Below, piece by piece: positions 1 to 12,519 of a stretch of DNA of 64,000 bases; position 1 is the first letter of the stretch; every line of letters begins with the position of its first letter. A model generated the notes under the pieces. That model was not told the DNA's origin. It did no database searches and was given only the letters and a program-made list of their open reading frames with translations. This DNA comes from Dendrobium chrysotoxum (taxonomy: Eukaryota; Streptophyta; Magnoliopsida; Asparagales; Orchidaceae), in NCBI GenBank assembly GCA_019925795.1, contig CM034312.1, forward strand, positions 28,175,914 to 28,239,913, in the 5' to 3' direction. The position numbers were made by a program, and so were the translations under genes.

Positions 1-36
1 GAAAATTTAATGTTAAATATTTTAATTTTTTTGTAC

Positions 37-506
37 ATCGTACTGTACGATCTGGATCGTACTGTACGATCTGGTGTTACATAAATTAATTAAAATATTT
101 TATTTTTCTGGAAAAAAATTATTTTGAAATATAACTAATCGTACAGTACGAACACCACATCGTACTGGATGATCTGGTATAATTAGAAACCCCGTCGATC
201 ATTAAATTAGGCAAAAATTTGAATTTGAAAATTGTTCTATTCGTACTGTACGATGTTTAAAATATTGCCTAATTTAATCCTGTGATTATTCAATCGAATC
301 TGCATAATTTTGATATTTAGATCATACTGTACGAACTGGATCATACTGTACGATTATCAGAGACGATTTTGGTCGTCCCAGGATTCGTTCTGGACGAACT
401 GCACTTCGATTGAACTAATCGTACTGTATGATTCTGAGATTGTACAGTACTAACAGGTCAAATTCTGCACATTATACTGGACGATCCTGCGATCGTACTG
501 TACGAT
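37..506. promoter_or_regulatory. Palindrome doublets in LTR U3
   Basis: There are four doublets of the 15 bp palindrome ATCGTACTGTACGAT or close variants. They start at 37/56, 321/340, 418/439 and 471/492, giving start-to-start distances of 19, 19, 21 and 21 bp. A further single copy in the other orientation lies near 140. The last doublet ends about 43 bp before the TATA-like box. The periodicity is seen directly; a role as a protein-binding array in the LTR promoter is inferred. Confidence 0.7.
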
Positions 507-549
507 CTTTGACGGCTGAATTGGATTTTTAGGGTTTTTTGAAGCCCTC

Positions 550-557
550 TATTTAAG
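550..557 (+). promoter_or_regulatory. TATA-like box of the LTR
   Basis: TATTTAAG lies downstream of the palindrome array and upstream of the purine-rich leader. This is the same relative position as the TATA box at 42434 in the full-length element. Confidence 0.5.
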
Positions 558-863
558 CTTTCTCATAAGACTTTGTAGGAGTCTTTTTGAGCATTCATTG
601 AGTTATTTTCTTCTAAAGAAAGCTTGAAGAGAGAGCTTTGGGCTAGGGAAGAAAGGGTGGAGTTTGTAAGAGAGGGAGAAGATCCTTGTGGGCTTCAAGG
701 GAGTGTGAGAGGGGGTTTTCACATGGTTGCTCCAGCGAACTTGCACCTGAGTTCTTCCAAGAGTCAAGGTTTGTCTTGAGGGAAGCTTTGGGAAGAAGAA
801 GACCTCTTTGGTGTCAAAAGACCCGGCTACTCCGCCGCACCGGGGAAGGTGAAAGTGATTCAA

Positions 864-985
864 GGTCCTCTGCCTCACCAGGAGGGTGAAAAGGAGTACA
901 GGTCCTCTGCCTCACCAGGAGGGTGAAAAGAAGTCAAGGTTCTCTGCCTGTGAAAGGAGTACGGTCCTCTGCCGCACCGGGTTGG
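864..985 (+). repeat. About 37 bp tandem repeat in LTR leader
   Basis: Units begin with GGTCCTCTGCC at 864, 901, 939 (one mismatch) and 963. Two are nearly identical 37-38 bp units containing CACCAGGAGGGTGAAAA and the last is shortened. Degenerate versions occur in the same place in the LTRs at 42.7 and 51.8 kb. Confidence 0.7.
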
Positions 986-1353
986 TGGAAGAGAGTTTGT
1001 AAGGGCTTCTCCACCAAGCTGAGGGGGCTAAAGGAGAGACACTATACTGATAGTGCAATACCCGGAGAGGAGGCTCCGGGGAGTGGACGTAGGTCATAGT
1101 TTGACCGAACCACTATAAATCTGGTGTGCTCTTTCTGATTTTATTTTTCGCACTTGATTTTCATGCATCTTATTTTTTATTATAACTACTTGGTGAAAAT
1201 CTGAGAATATTATTTTATTGTGATAATTAGAGAATAATCACCATCTTTATATAATAAATCATCAGCTTCCGTATTTGACTAGTTAAGTTAATATTGTAAG
1301 AAATCTGAAAAATCAATAAATAGTAGAACTCTTGGCGCATCTCGATCTTTCAA

Positions 1354-1520
1354 ATCTCACCTCGATCACTCACTAGCATCGGCATCACAACACTTAGGTA
1401 ATAGAATCCCACCTCAGTTGCCCACTAGCGCTGGCATAACAGAATCTCACCTCGATCGCCCACTACCACCGGCATAATAGAATCTCTCCTATGTCACCTA
1501 CTGGCACCGACATCACATCA
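1354..1520 (+). repeat. Four-unit minisatellite just outside LTR
   Basis: Four imperfect units of about 38-51 bp start with AATCTCACCTCGATC or variants at about 1354, 1405, 1442 and 1480. Each contains CCCACTA-C-CCGGCAT. The array abuts the LTR end. Confidence 0.65.
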
Positions 1521-2539
1521 TAACACTTCACAACATACTTTTTAGTATATTTCATTAATTAAAGCATAAATGGACTCAATTAAGAAATTACTAAAAAGTT
1601 GTAATGATAGATAATAAAAATACTATCGAGTAAAAATTATAATGTCCAAACATAACCAAATTACCAGAGATTGTGTAAAACATCATTCTAAATCTTTAAT
1701 TGAACTGAAACACTATTTTTAGATTTTAAAATAAAATTTTGAGTAGGAAAAACTTATAGTTTTTTTCAAAATCACCCAGTAAAAATTTTTTAGAATATAT
1801 AACATATAAAAAGTTACGTGATGAAAGTTTTACCAAAATAAGTTTCTTTATTTTTTGGTAACAAAAATATAAATTTAATTGAAACAAATATCAAAAATAC
1901 AAAATTATTAAAATATGAAATAGGCCAAATATTACCTACCTCGAGACGAGCAAATTTCCCAATTAGGCCGACGGACAAAAACTAGTCTATGGCTGCCAAA
2001 ACCTAGCTTTTTTCCTCCTCTCTACTTTCTCATTTTCCCCCCAAACGTTCTCTGATAATGGAAACTAATAAGAAAAAAGGGATTTAAAAGTTATTTAAAT
2101 AAAATCTATAATGGTTTTAGATTTTATATAAATTAATAATATAATAATATTATTATAAAAAATTTTCAATATAAAATTCATAAAAATTATTTTAGGAATT
2201 CCAAAAATTATAAAAAATATTCATAAAATAACTTATTTTATATAAAAAATTTTGATGAAATTGATTTGTAAAATGGGCACCTGATGGTCATGAAACGCCC
2301 ACTTGTACCGTTAGGTGCTAATTTCTTAAGGAATTTCACTAGTGCCAAAAAATTATGAAAAATTTAGAGAAACTAAAACACAATAATAGAGATATTATGG
2401 AGAAGAAGGTTTATGATTTGGGTTTATAATGACTCTTGAATAAATTCTTGACTCTTATAGGTAAAAATGCAATTTTTATAATTTTGAGTTATAACACTTA
2501 TCCCCTAGGCCTTAATTAGAATAATCAATTCAAAAAAAG
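1521..2539. other. AT-rich stretch, nothing recognised
   Basis: This is strongly AT-rich with no open frame of note and no motif I recognise. A short C-rich patch near 2000-2050 (TTTTTCCTCCTCTC) stands out only by composition. Confidence 0.5.
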
Positions 2540-2830
2540 GAAGGCATCTTTCAAGGATTTAGTGCTTCAGATGAAAAACTAATTATAAAGTCAAGTTGTT
2601 ATTATTAAAAAATTGGAGAATCAATTAGGGCAGTTAGTAATTTCTTTTAGCACTAGGCCCCATGGAACCTTACCTAGTACCACTGAAATCAATCTTAAAG
2701 TAAAAGGGAAAAATCAAAGTTTGGAGCATTTGAGGAATAATAGTGATGGTGTACAGCCAAATTAAAAAATCTTGGAAAAACTTGATTGAAGATTATAAAC
2801 TTAGCGCTGCTTGGGAGGCAACCCAATTCT
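2540..2830 (+). pseudogene. Gypsy gag C-terminal relic joined to 3' non-coding motif
   Basis: In the plus frame around 2608-2700 the translation reads as the end of a Gypsy Gag: LENQLGQL, then STRPHGTLPSTTEINLK, matching the usual LE-QIGQLA...RPQGTLPS-TE pattern of Athila/Tat-type gag. About 100 bp on, at 2803-2826, is GCGCTGCTTGGGAGGCAACCC, a motif I know from the 3' part of such elements. Protease, RT and integrase are missing between them, so the element has a large internal deletion. Confidence 0.7.
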
Positions 2831-4978
2831 TTTGATAGAATGCAGCGGGCCTATTGAGTGATAGAAAAGTAGCCCTCAAACTTAAGGAAAAATCTTATAA
2901 GATGGTAGTGAGAACCTATAAGATTTAACATCCTATATCTAGGTATGTCAATATTCCATTTCAATACTCATATTTGTTAGATATTAACTAGATACATGGC
3001 CACTGTATACATTAAATTAAGAGCAGAAGATAATTAAAACAGCTATAAAGTAATTCAAAGCACTAAGAGTCTACATTAGTACTTATTATATATTTACCTC
3101 ATTAGTCCAAAACTCAGAGATTTAACCAAGCATGGATAACACGAAAAGAAAATTTATATTTATTTCATTTATATAAGAAAAAGATACATAGAGTTAATAA
3201 GATAAATATCACCTGGAAGGATCAATTGATATTCTCCATATTCCTTCCTTATATAATAGAATCACTTGCATAATACATGATAAGATCTCTAAATGAAAGT
3301 ATCTTACATTTTCCTATCCTCTTAAATTTTATTTTAAGAGAGAACTAAAGGAAGATACTCAAAAGTATAAGACTCCACTAAAAATGATAAAGCTCATTTA
3401 ATAAAAGAACTGAAAAACTATTTATACAAATACAGAAATAGACTCAGGCACCGCGATGCTCGACATGATTGAGCCGTAATAATATAAAATGAATTAGCAC
3501 CTCAACACTATTATGCTTATTCTGCTGTGATGCTGGGCTGACTTGGCATGATTAATGGTTAAATTGGTACATCATTTGGCTGAGTTAGTGTCACTCCTCA
3601 TTTTGGCAACTTTTTCACTGCAGAACTACAAATGTTGAGCCCTGTGACACTTAAAAGTCAAATATGATGCTGTGGTGTTAATATGCTTGACTCTCCAGTG
3701 CTCATTTTCCCGAGATTCCAGTGCTACGATGCTAATTTTTGACGTAGCGGTGCTGTGAGGCAATGTGACGCTAACCTTGTCTCTACCATGGTGCTAATTT
3801 TTCCTTAATTATCCCAAGAGGTTGGTGTTGTAATGTCAAAAATAAGCATTGGGGTGTTGTAGTTGACAATATTATGGCATTGGATCTATGGGCACTATGG
3901 CGCTCAATACTTCTAAAATAATATATTTTCACTAAATTTTAACATAATAAATAATACACAATTTAAAGTTCATAAATTACACATAGCTTAAACTCTTGCT
4001 TGTCATCAAACAATGATAAAATCATCTATTGATTAACTTAATAGCCAAAGTAAAAATTAAGAATTTAAAATTACTAGAATATAAGATAATACATCACAGT
4101 ATAGAAATAATTTAGAACGATCAAAGTTATAATTCTAATTTGGAAGGTCATAATAAGTACTTCAATCAGCCAACCTTGCTATTGCTTGTATTAAATTTAT
4201 CCACTATGAGAGTATGTGTAAGATTGACTTCAAATTTAATAAATGAATAATATGTTATTTAGGAATTGGTTGTGTTTATAATTAAATTAGAAGTTTATTT
4301 ATGCACAATCTTATGTATTAGTTCACTTACCATATCCTATTTGATTTAAGTATTAGATTGGGATTTGAGCCTCAACAGATATCAATTTCTTAATGTACTC
4401 ATCTTTTTTCTTTTTCATTCTTTATTTTATGAATTTTTATTTTTTTCACTTTTTCATCCTTGTGGAGTACATATTTAATTATTTTGAATATCAGTTTCTC
4501 TTTCATCCTCATGCAATCCTAATTGATTTATTAAGATCACTAATTATATATATAAATTTAATATAATCTTTCTAATTTAAGCTACCCACTTCTTTTCCCT
4601 AAACTCAATTATTCATTCCTCAATTTAGTAGTCAGTGTATTAGTGTATAGTTTCTAAATTCAAAACATATTAATAGCTTAAGTGATCTAAATAGTTAAAT
4701 ATTTTGCTTTTTAAATTATGAATTATTATATAGTAGTCATTTAAACTATCACCTAAAGTTTTATTATTATCTTAATTTTATATAATTTTTAATTATCATT
4801 TTTATTTTGACTAAATAAGTAATTAAAGTGCAAGTGCTATGCAGAGAAAAATACTCAATAATTAATTATAAAGGAATTTTGCTAAATATAAATAATAGAA
4901 TAAATTACACAAGAATAAGTAAAAACTGAATATAAAATAAATATATCTTTTCATTTAAATGATGAAAAGATAATTTAT
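2831..4978. other. AT-rich DNA with an LTR-like segment
   Basis: No gene is visible. From about 3430 to 3920 there is a compositionally distinct stretch of repeated GATGCT, GGTGCT and GGCGCT words, as in the U3 of some Gypsy LTRs. A similar word pattern recurs at 19240-19520. The rest is AT-rich without recognisable structure. Assigning 3430-3990 to an LTR is a guess. Confidence 0.4.
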
Positions 4979-5868
4979 AAGTTATTTAGTGGATTTAATT
5001 GTGAATTTATTTCTTGAGTTATTACAGAATTTAAATTCTAATTATATTTTGAAGGATACAAGTAAGTATTATTGAATTTAAATACTCTAATAATCTTAAT
5101 GATTAAGAAATATTATTGAAATCAAGTTTTTATTTACTATAATTATTTTATGATTTTAATCTCACCTCATCTTATGGGATTTCATGTATGCTTAATTGTA
5201 AAAGACCTTAATTTTGATCTTCTAGACTAAGTCTTAGAAAGAAATTTTTTTGTTGGTGGATTTTTGGCATCTTGTTAATATTAATTTAATATCGAGATGC
5301 CAACATAATTAGATAAAAAATGAAGATTTTTTATATATAATTATTGTGTGAATTGATGGAATTTTAATTTTGTTTGAATCTTGGTTTTGATTAATTAATC
5401 ATATGTTGAGGACTTCCATACTAATTCAATTTTGTGATATAGTAACTTTTGAAGGATGTATATTTGACTTCTCATGAAAGGGTAATATATTTTGGTCATT
5501 TTAGGATATCAAATTTTTAAATATATTAAGTATTCTTTGGAGTACTTGATGATTATTATGCTTGAAGAAATAAATTGATAAATTAAATTGAATATTTTGA
5601 TTAATATTGAGGCCTTAAAAACTACCTTATCATTTCATTTGCATTGATTAAGGCTTTGTTTGGGACAACTTTCTTACTGCTTCTTAAAGTAACTTTTTAG
5701 AACAAAAATTAAATTTTTTATACTAAAAAGCTACTTTAAGAAGCAGTAAGAAAGCCATCCGAAACGAAGCCTAAAAAATGTTTATAACTTGATTTTAATA
5801 CGGGGTAAGATCACATATATAAGTCTTTAACCATTGATAAGGAATTAATATGCTCATCCTAGGAAGAA
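4979..5868. repeat. Long direct repeat, copy A
   Basis: This is nearly the same sequence as 9373-10108, from GTTATTTAGTGGATTTAATTG to GCTCATCCTA-GAAG, with small differences. Copy A is longer because it contains the MITE at 5652-5771. Both copies include an imperfect inverted repeat (GGCATCT...AGATGCC near 5267-5302). The two copies flank a minus-strand Gypsy gag-protease relic, so they may be its LTR remains. TG...CA ends could not be placed. Confidence 0.75.
5652..5771. mobile_element. Tourist-like (PIF/Harbinger) MITE, 120 bp
   Basis: The ends form a long terminal inverted repeat of about 46 bp: GGCTTTGTTTGGG on the left and, read from the right, GGCTTCGTTTCGG. The inner part TTTCTTACTGCTTCTTAAAG is identical in both arms. 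The element is flanked by TAA (5649-5651 and 5772-5774), the target preference of PIF/Harbinger. The homologous site in the other direct repeat, near 10046, is empty (GATTAAGAAAATG), which proves insertion after the repeat duplicated. It has no coding capacity and folds into one hairpin. Confidence 0.85.
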
Positions 5869-6499
5869 CCTAGGTAGTACTCTAGGGTGTAGAAAATGCA
5901 TGTATATAAGTTATCTTCAGGAAATTTTCATGGCTAGTTTATTTTCTTGTGAGTTCCACAACAAGTTTGATGAAGACACCAAGCCGTGGAAATGACTAAA
6001 TGATTATTTGATGAAGCTTGGATGGAGTTACTCTCGGTCCACTATCATTTTCGTTGCCGCAGCCACCAAACAACAAGGAAATGACTAGAGAGTGTGTATG
6101 AACCTCTGGGAGAGCAAAACGAAATGCTAGAGGCATTGGAGGAGGCTAGGGTGAGAATTAATTCAGTATATTCATTTTACATATTTCGGCCCAATTCAAC
6201 TGCTAGGGTTGCGTGGAAGGTTAGGATTGATCAGGGAACTTTAGTGGATGTTGGACATCTATCCCTAACAGTTAGGAAGCAAAGAGGCAGCCTGGGTACT
6301 TCATATAATTATGAACCTTCAGTTGATGGGTGTTGTTTACTATGCATCAATAACCACATTCTTTCATATGCTTTGAATAATGGCTAACATGTAGTGTGCT
6401 TCAAAAGATAAATAAGTTTCCTTTAGTTTAGGATCTCCTTATCATCATAAAAGATGAATACTTTGAATTTATAATCACCCACTCTACCACTAATCTAAA
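5869..6499. other. Unassigned stretch with one 97-codon ORF
   Basis: A plus ORF at 6094-6387 has a somewhat gene-like composition (EMLEALEEARVRIN, later NYEPSVDGCCLLC). I recognise no domain and there is no promoter or splice context. It may be part of the adjoining retroelement relic or chance. No function is assigned. Confidence 0.3.
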
Positions 6500-8640
6500 T
6501 TTCATAACAAATTTTATCTGGCGACTTTTACATCTAACAATTTACTTTAGTAATGCACCATCATCTTTCCCTTGACTATTGATTATCTATCTCTTCATGT
6601 ACTTTAAAAATCACTTTATCTTTTAAGACTGAGGTGTTACTCCCCCTTTGGATATCCATATTTGTTTCTCCAAACACTAATAAAAGGTTGATCAAGAAAC
6701 ATGGGTTACTTTGGATCTCCTTCACCCATATTCAAGACTACAAAATTAGAAAGAAAAACTAACGTATCTACTTTCACCAATGCATCCTCCATTAGTCCTT
6801 ATTGGATATTTGATGGAACTATTAGTTGATTGTAATGGCACTATAGTTGGAATCAAATCTCAAATACCTAACTTCTTTTAGACTGATAGGAGAATAAGAT
6901 TTATGCTTGATCCAATATCACAAATGCTCTGCCATAATGCAATTCTTTGGAAGAACATGGAATGGCAAAAAAAAATAGAATCCTAGAGCTTTCATGGTAA
7001 CTATCATTATGAAATGGCACTACGATGCTCATTAGGTGCATTTGTCTCGTAATCCTTCAAATTTCTCTTATTAGATAGAATCTTTTTCATGAATTTCATA
7101 TAACTTAGCATTTTTTATAATACATTTGTAAATGTTATGTTGATGTTTAGCTTCTTAAAAACATCTAAATGAGGAACTTTTGTCTAGCTTTTGCTTCTAA
7201 AATATTTATGAATATGAAAGTGGTGGAATATAATATGATATTTTATTTGAAATATCTTTGATTTGGGATGCACCTTATTTTCTTGCTTCTACTGATTACC
7301 TCTAGAATGCTCAATTATAAGCTTTTAACTTCCCACAAGTTTAGCAAACACTTTCCACTCCTTAGATTGATAGCCTTGGATTTATCACTATTTTTCTCGA
7401 GAGAGCCCATATTGTTATGCTAAAAACAATTATGATAATTATTCAATATTTACCCCAATATTCTATAACATGGTCACTTATTATTAGATTGAAGCTTCAT
7501 ACCTTTACAATATGACATCTAGCAAAACATAAATTGGGTAGTTGTACGAGTTAGATATGTGAGATCATCTAAGAGTGAGAACTCTCCATCCTTTTATGGT
7601 TGCTACCACCAAGCAAATTACTATAATTTTGGTGGCTACTGGAATCCATTATGTTGCTGCCCAACTTGTTGATTCAACTAGTAATACTTTAGTTGGCTCC
7701 TCCACTTTGGATTATAAATGCTAGTGTAGGGATTATTGGGTTGTTGATTTCTCATGCAGCATGCTTGCTCATATTAAAGTTGGGCAAACGAATCATTCAT
7801 CTAACAATCACTGCTTGTGTTACCATCTCCATAAATATATAATGAAGAATTTGAATGCAAATGTACTATGATGCTTCTCTATTGAAGATGCCTGAATAGT
7901 GTGTGTTATAATAGGATATGTGTACTGGATAGTTGCAATAGGCTTCTTTGGCATGTGTCTATGGTTTGGACATTTATAATTATTCATGGCCATCTTCTCT
8001 AATAAATAATATTCCACCTCCCTTATCTTGCTCATAAAGTGTTTCCATATGAGGTGTAAATCAATGACCTTATACACCCATCCATACCATTATAGAATGT
8101 TTGGACTTGCATCAACTTCAATAGCCTATGATGTAGGCAGTTCCTCAAAAGGTCTTTGTAATACTCCTAGGCATAATAAAAAATCTCTCCTTCCAATTAC
8201 TCCAAGGCATCATAAAACATCTCCCCTTCCAACTGCACATAATTTGATTTTTAAATCCTTATTCAGGTCATCTTAGGTAGAAGGAAATATTTTGAAGGAA
8301 CATTCTACACCAGATCATCCAAAATAGTGATAAAGTCACTAAGAAGAAAATTGAGAGAGTTCTTGGCTCAATCTCTCATTGAAAAATGGAAATACCTTTA
8401 ATGTAATTGCACATTCTAAGATTTTATTATACTTGAATGTTTTAGAAATGTTTTGGAAGTTTATGACATCATAATTTGGTTTCTCCATAACCAAACCTCC
8501 AAATTAAGAACTTTGGATCATTTGCAATGTGGTTGGTTTAAATTCAAAATCATTAGCTGGATCCCAAGCTTAATAGTTACCTTGGGATGCCATGAATATT
8601 CAGTAAAGGCTAATCTCTCAAGGCCCGAGCCCACATGTTT
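6500..8640 (-). pseudogene. Gypsy gag-protease relic (Athila/Tat type)
   Basis: On the minus strand, fragments in shifting frames follow the order of a plant Gypsy Gag. From right to left these are DFEFKP (about 8560), DVINFQNISKTFKYN (8480-8430), FPFFNERLSQELSQF, QTFYNGMDGCIRSLI (about 8100), VEYYLLEKMAMNNYKCPN, and NNPYTSIYNPKWR (about 7730). Further left (6960-6640) come protease-like pieces ending in VDTLVFLSNFVVLNMGE, compare VDKFIFPVDFVVLDMEED in the family. Many stops and frameshifts are present. RT and integrase are absent, so the element is internally deleted. Confidence 0.75.
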
Positions 8641-8881
8641 AGGCTTGTAGTATTCTCTTCCTAGTTAGCCTTAGTGCATGACTAGAAACTCATGGCTCAC
8701 CTCCTCTCCTTAAGTTTTCACGAAAAGGTCCTTATATTAATTGATAGTGGTGGCTCATCACTAGTATTTGCATATATTTTTGAAAATGCTTGAAAAAAGA
8801 TAAAAAAATAGTAAGCAAGCAAAATAAAAATATATATAAAGTAGGGAAAAATCTACTTGGCATCGAAATTTCCTAATATAG

Positions 8882-8899
8882 TCCTCGGCAAAGGCTCTA
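8882..8899 (-). other. Degenerate primer-binding site of minus Gypsy relic
   Basis: The plus strand reads TCCTCGGCAAAGGCTCTA. Its complement agrees at 14 of 18 positions with the plant Gypsy primer site TGGCGCCGTTGCCGGGGA (tRNA-Asp type, from memory). It lies to the right of the gag relic, where a 5' LTR end on the minus strand is expected. Confidence 0.6.
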
Positions 8900-9037
8900 T
8901 AAACTTGTTACAAACTAGTGAATGTACAAGAATAAATGGTTGTGCAAGTAATAAAGTGAGATGTTTCAACATTCATCCCATAGATTGTTTACCCAATTAC
9001 AAATATAGGTTGAATTTCCTTTATTCAAATTATCAAT

Positions 9038-9056
9038 ACACACACACACACACACA
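9038..9056. repeat. (AC)n microsatellite
   Basis: About nine uninterrupted AC dinucleotides lie in AT-rich sequence. Confidence 0.95.
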
Positions 9057-9372
9057 AATGGTCATAAAAACACCACATTTTATATTATTTTAAGACTTAT
9101 AATATTATTCTTTGTATCATTAAGCTAACATGATGATTTGATAAAATTTATTACATAATTATTATATTATATATAAAGCCTCTTTTATTATTCATATTGT
9201 ATGCCTTATTACCTTTTATTTATATTTCAATTAGTAGGTTTCATATACTCCCCTTATTTCTTACAAACTTGCATATATTATCTTATGTTTTTAAGTTATT
9301 AGTTATGCAACATCTATAGTAGAGTTTTTAGACACATGTTTCAGGTTATTCATTGAAAGGTAATTATGTTTA

Positions 9373-10108
9373 GAAGTTATTTAGTGGATTTAATTGTGAA
9401 TTTATTTTTTGAGTTATTATAAAATTTAAATTCTTAATATATTTTGAAGGATACAAGTAAGTATTATTAAATTTAAATACTCTAAGAATCTTAATGATTA
9501 AGAAATATTATTGAAATCAAGTTTTTGTTTACTAGAATTATTTCACGATCTTAATCTCACCTAATCTTATGGGATTTTCTGTATGATTAATTGTGACAGA
9601 GCTTACTTTTTATCTTCTAGACTTAGTCTTAGAAAGAAATTTTTTGTTGGTGGATTTTTGGCATCTTGTTAATATTAATTTAATATCGAGATGCCAACAT
9701 AATTAGATAAAAAAAAAGATTTTTTATATATATGTTTTGAGTGAATTGATGGAATTTTAATTTTGGTTGAATGTTAGTTTTGATTAATTAATCATATGTT
9801 GAAGACTTCCATACTAATTCAATTTTGTGATATAGTAACTTTTGAAGGATGTATATTTCACTTCTCATGAAAGGCTAATATCTTTTGGTCATTTTTGGAT
9901 ATTAGATTTTTAGATATATTAAGTATTCTTTGGAGTACTTGATGATTATTATGCTTGTAGAAATAAATTGATAAATTAAATTGAATAGTCTGATTAATAT
10001 TGAGGCTTTAAAAACTACCTTTATCATTTCATTTGCATTGATTAAGAAAATGTTTATAACTTGATTTTTATATGAGCCATTGATAAGGATATGCTCATCC
10101 TAAGAAGG
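9373..10108. repeat. Long direct repeat, copy B (empty MITE site)
   Basis: This is the counterpart of 4979-5868 without the MITE. Differences are scattered substitutions and small indels. It lies to the right of the degenerate primer site, which fits a 5' LTR of the minus-strand Gypsy relic, but the 470 bp between primer site and repeat has no match at the left copy. Confidence 0.75.
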
Positions 10109-12519
10109 TTGCATTCTTGTTTTTTTGTATGTCCTTACAAGACATTTATGAGTAACTCTTAATTATAGAAATGTATTGTTTAGAAGGATCTAGGTATCTT
10201 GCATTTTAATGAATTAGTTCATTTAAAGCAAGTGTTATTATTTATATTAACAACATGATTATTTGATTGCAACATGAGTTAAAAGGAATTTTGGCCATGC
10301 ATTAATGCTCATGTAGTATCATTTTGTAAACATATATTTATTTGTTAAAATTCATAGAAGTAGCATGTGTGTGCTCCTATAGGTTTGCATTAGATTTGTA
10401 CACTTTTTTTAATGAAGAGGTTATCGGTGTAAGCTAGAATAGATTGAATGCTTGATGGATATGTGTCAATTTTATAAGTTGAAAGCTTGCTAAGTAAGAT
10501 ATTGTTGTAGTATTATCGTCTATTATGATAGTTAATATATAAATATTGTCTTATTAGACGATTAGATGTAATCATATAGTCAGCTTAAGTATAATGATTC
10601 TAATGGTTGATTGCTCTCTTGTATGCATGTGGTAATGTACTACATATTTTTTAAAAATGTTTGATTATAATTTGAATTATGAGTATTAACATTTGATTTG
10701 TTTCTTTGTTTGTATTGATATAATGCTTTTTTTTTCTGATGGCCTTATTTAGTTAGGGAAGTAGGATATTTTATTTCCTTAATTGACTTAGGGACACGTT
10801 TGAGTTAGTTCTATGCTTGCTATATCATTGTGTGATGATCAAATGATTTTTATAAGATTTTCATATGTTCACTTCACCTAATGTAATGCTTGTGAGAATT
10901 TTTTATGTATGATGTTTTTTATCCAAGATTATCATAGATGAGTTTGGTCTACATACTATCATTCCTCTTTTCCCTATAATATCACTAGGCAATTTGGATG
11001 CGTAGCTATTAGGGCAATATAATTTTCTCAACTGTGTATATCTATAATAGTGTGTGGTACAATTTGATTTAAAATAAGATAAGTAGGTGCTTGATTGTAT
11101 TTTATCTCTTTGAGTTTGTGTGAATAGTTGGCTTAGGCTAACTACTAGTCTATGATAATTATGATAAATATTTGTTCAAGTTGAGTTTTCTTGGTAGCTC
11201 ACTTTACTTCAATATTTTGCTTTATAGGATGTATCTTTATATTTTCTCTGTATTGTATGCCTTGTTTGTGTAAGAAATAGTGGAAGAGATTATTCTTATT
11301 TCTGGCATAAAGTGCATAAAATGTCTCATATCTTGACACCTTAGGTATACTAATGATTGTCATTTGAGTTTTAATGGGTTAGTAGACCTTGTAATTTTAT
11401 TTGGTGCCCAAAACTCATGCTTCCCATATAATGAACTACATTGTTCAGAGGCTTTGTTTCCTGAAGTTGTCATGTTTAGTTTTATTAATTGATCTTAAGT
11501 ATGAGATTTGACTACTTTGTGACATTATAATTTCACTTTTTGTGTTTATGTTTGTTGTCAATACTCATTAAATGAGATTAATCATTTTGAAATTTTGTAT
11601 TTTAGGTAGAACCTTACTTCTCTATGTGTTGCTATATGAATAAATGATTGTGCAAAGAGGAACTTTACTTTTAGGTAGAACCTTACTTCTCTATGTGTCC
11701 TTAATATAATGGCTCACAAATCAACTTAGGCATATGGTCTCCTCCAATCTTCATAGATTTATACATCTTATAGATCTCTATTCTCCAATAGTAACTGCTT
11801 TGCTAATTTTTTCCTCACTCTATTAAGTCTCTTTATTATTAATCTTTGTTGATACTCTTTATTAATATACTTTGTCAACATTTTCTATTACTACTCTTCA
11901 TCGACACACATTGCCATAGCTCTCCATTAATGCCTATTATCAATACTCGCTATAAATGCTCTAAATTGAGTCTCTGTTGATACTTCCCATCAACGCTCTT
12001 AATCATTATTCTCTATCCATTATATCAATGCACTTCATCAACACTCAATTACTAGTCTTTGTTAATGCTCTTCCGCTACTCTTTGTAAAACACAGTATCA
12101 ATACCCTCCATCAACACTCTCTTTGTTCTCTCTTCTTGCCTATATATAGGCACATATTTGCTTAGATTAGTGTTAAAATCAAATAAAGATGCAGTTTGAT
12201 TATTTCTTCTAATATAAATAAACAATTATCAAAGATAAGCAACTTACTAGAGTTATTAATATGGAAAAAAGTATCAGGATGAAGGTAAACTCCATGAAAA
12301 TTATCATTTATGTCTCAATTTTTAAAGTCTCAGCCCATAATACTCAATGGGAGAAAGGTATGGAACAAAAAGATAGCTTTTAATAACATTATCTTGCATC
12401 TAAAAATAGTTTAGGGAAAAAGTACTGAAAGTGGTTGAAAAATTAGAACTGTGTTATCCTTCTAAAATCTGGCTTCTTAGAGTTTTATTTTAGTTTGCCC
12501 GAGTTTATGGCCCACCACT
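10109..12519. other. AT-rich, nothing recognised except a 30 bp duplication
   Basis: There is no ORF or element signature. A perfect 30 bp direct repeat (TTTTAGGTAGAACC...TATGTGT) occurs at 11600-11629 and 11669-11698. Between 11870 and 12130 the plus strand is pyrimidine-rich with repeated ATCAATGCTCTT-like words. These may be remains of an old element. Confidence 0.4.

Larger units (their letters stand above)
1..1352 (+). mobile_element. Sirevirus-like Copia LTR, left end outside window
   Basis: This long terminal repeat is related to those at 41407-43216 and 50311-52286. It has the same order of parts: an array of CGTAC palindromes (37-506), a TATA-like box at 550, a purine-rich leader, the conserved block around GGACGTAGGTC and GACCGAACCACTATAAA (1084-1118), and the end CTTGGCGCATCTCG...TTTCA at 1331-1352. 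No tRNA-Met primer site follows the end, so it is either the 3' LTR of an element lying to the left or a solo LTR. It is clearly diverged from the full-length copy, so it belongs to another subfamily or is older. Confidence 0.85.

Noticed and set aside
8028..8276. Plus ORF of 82 codons
   Set aside because: It is the shadow of the minus-strand Gypsy gag relic, whose QTFYNG and LLEKMAMNNY segments lie on the other strand.
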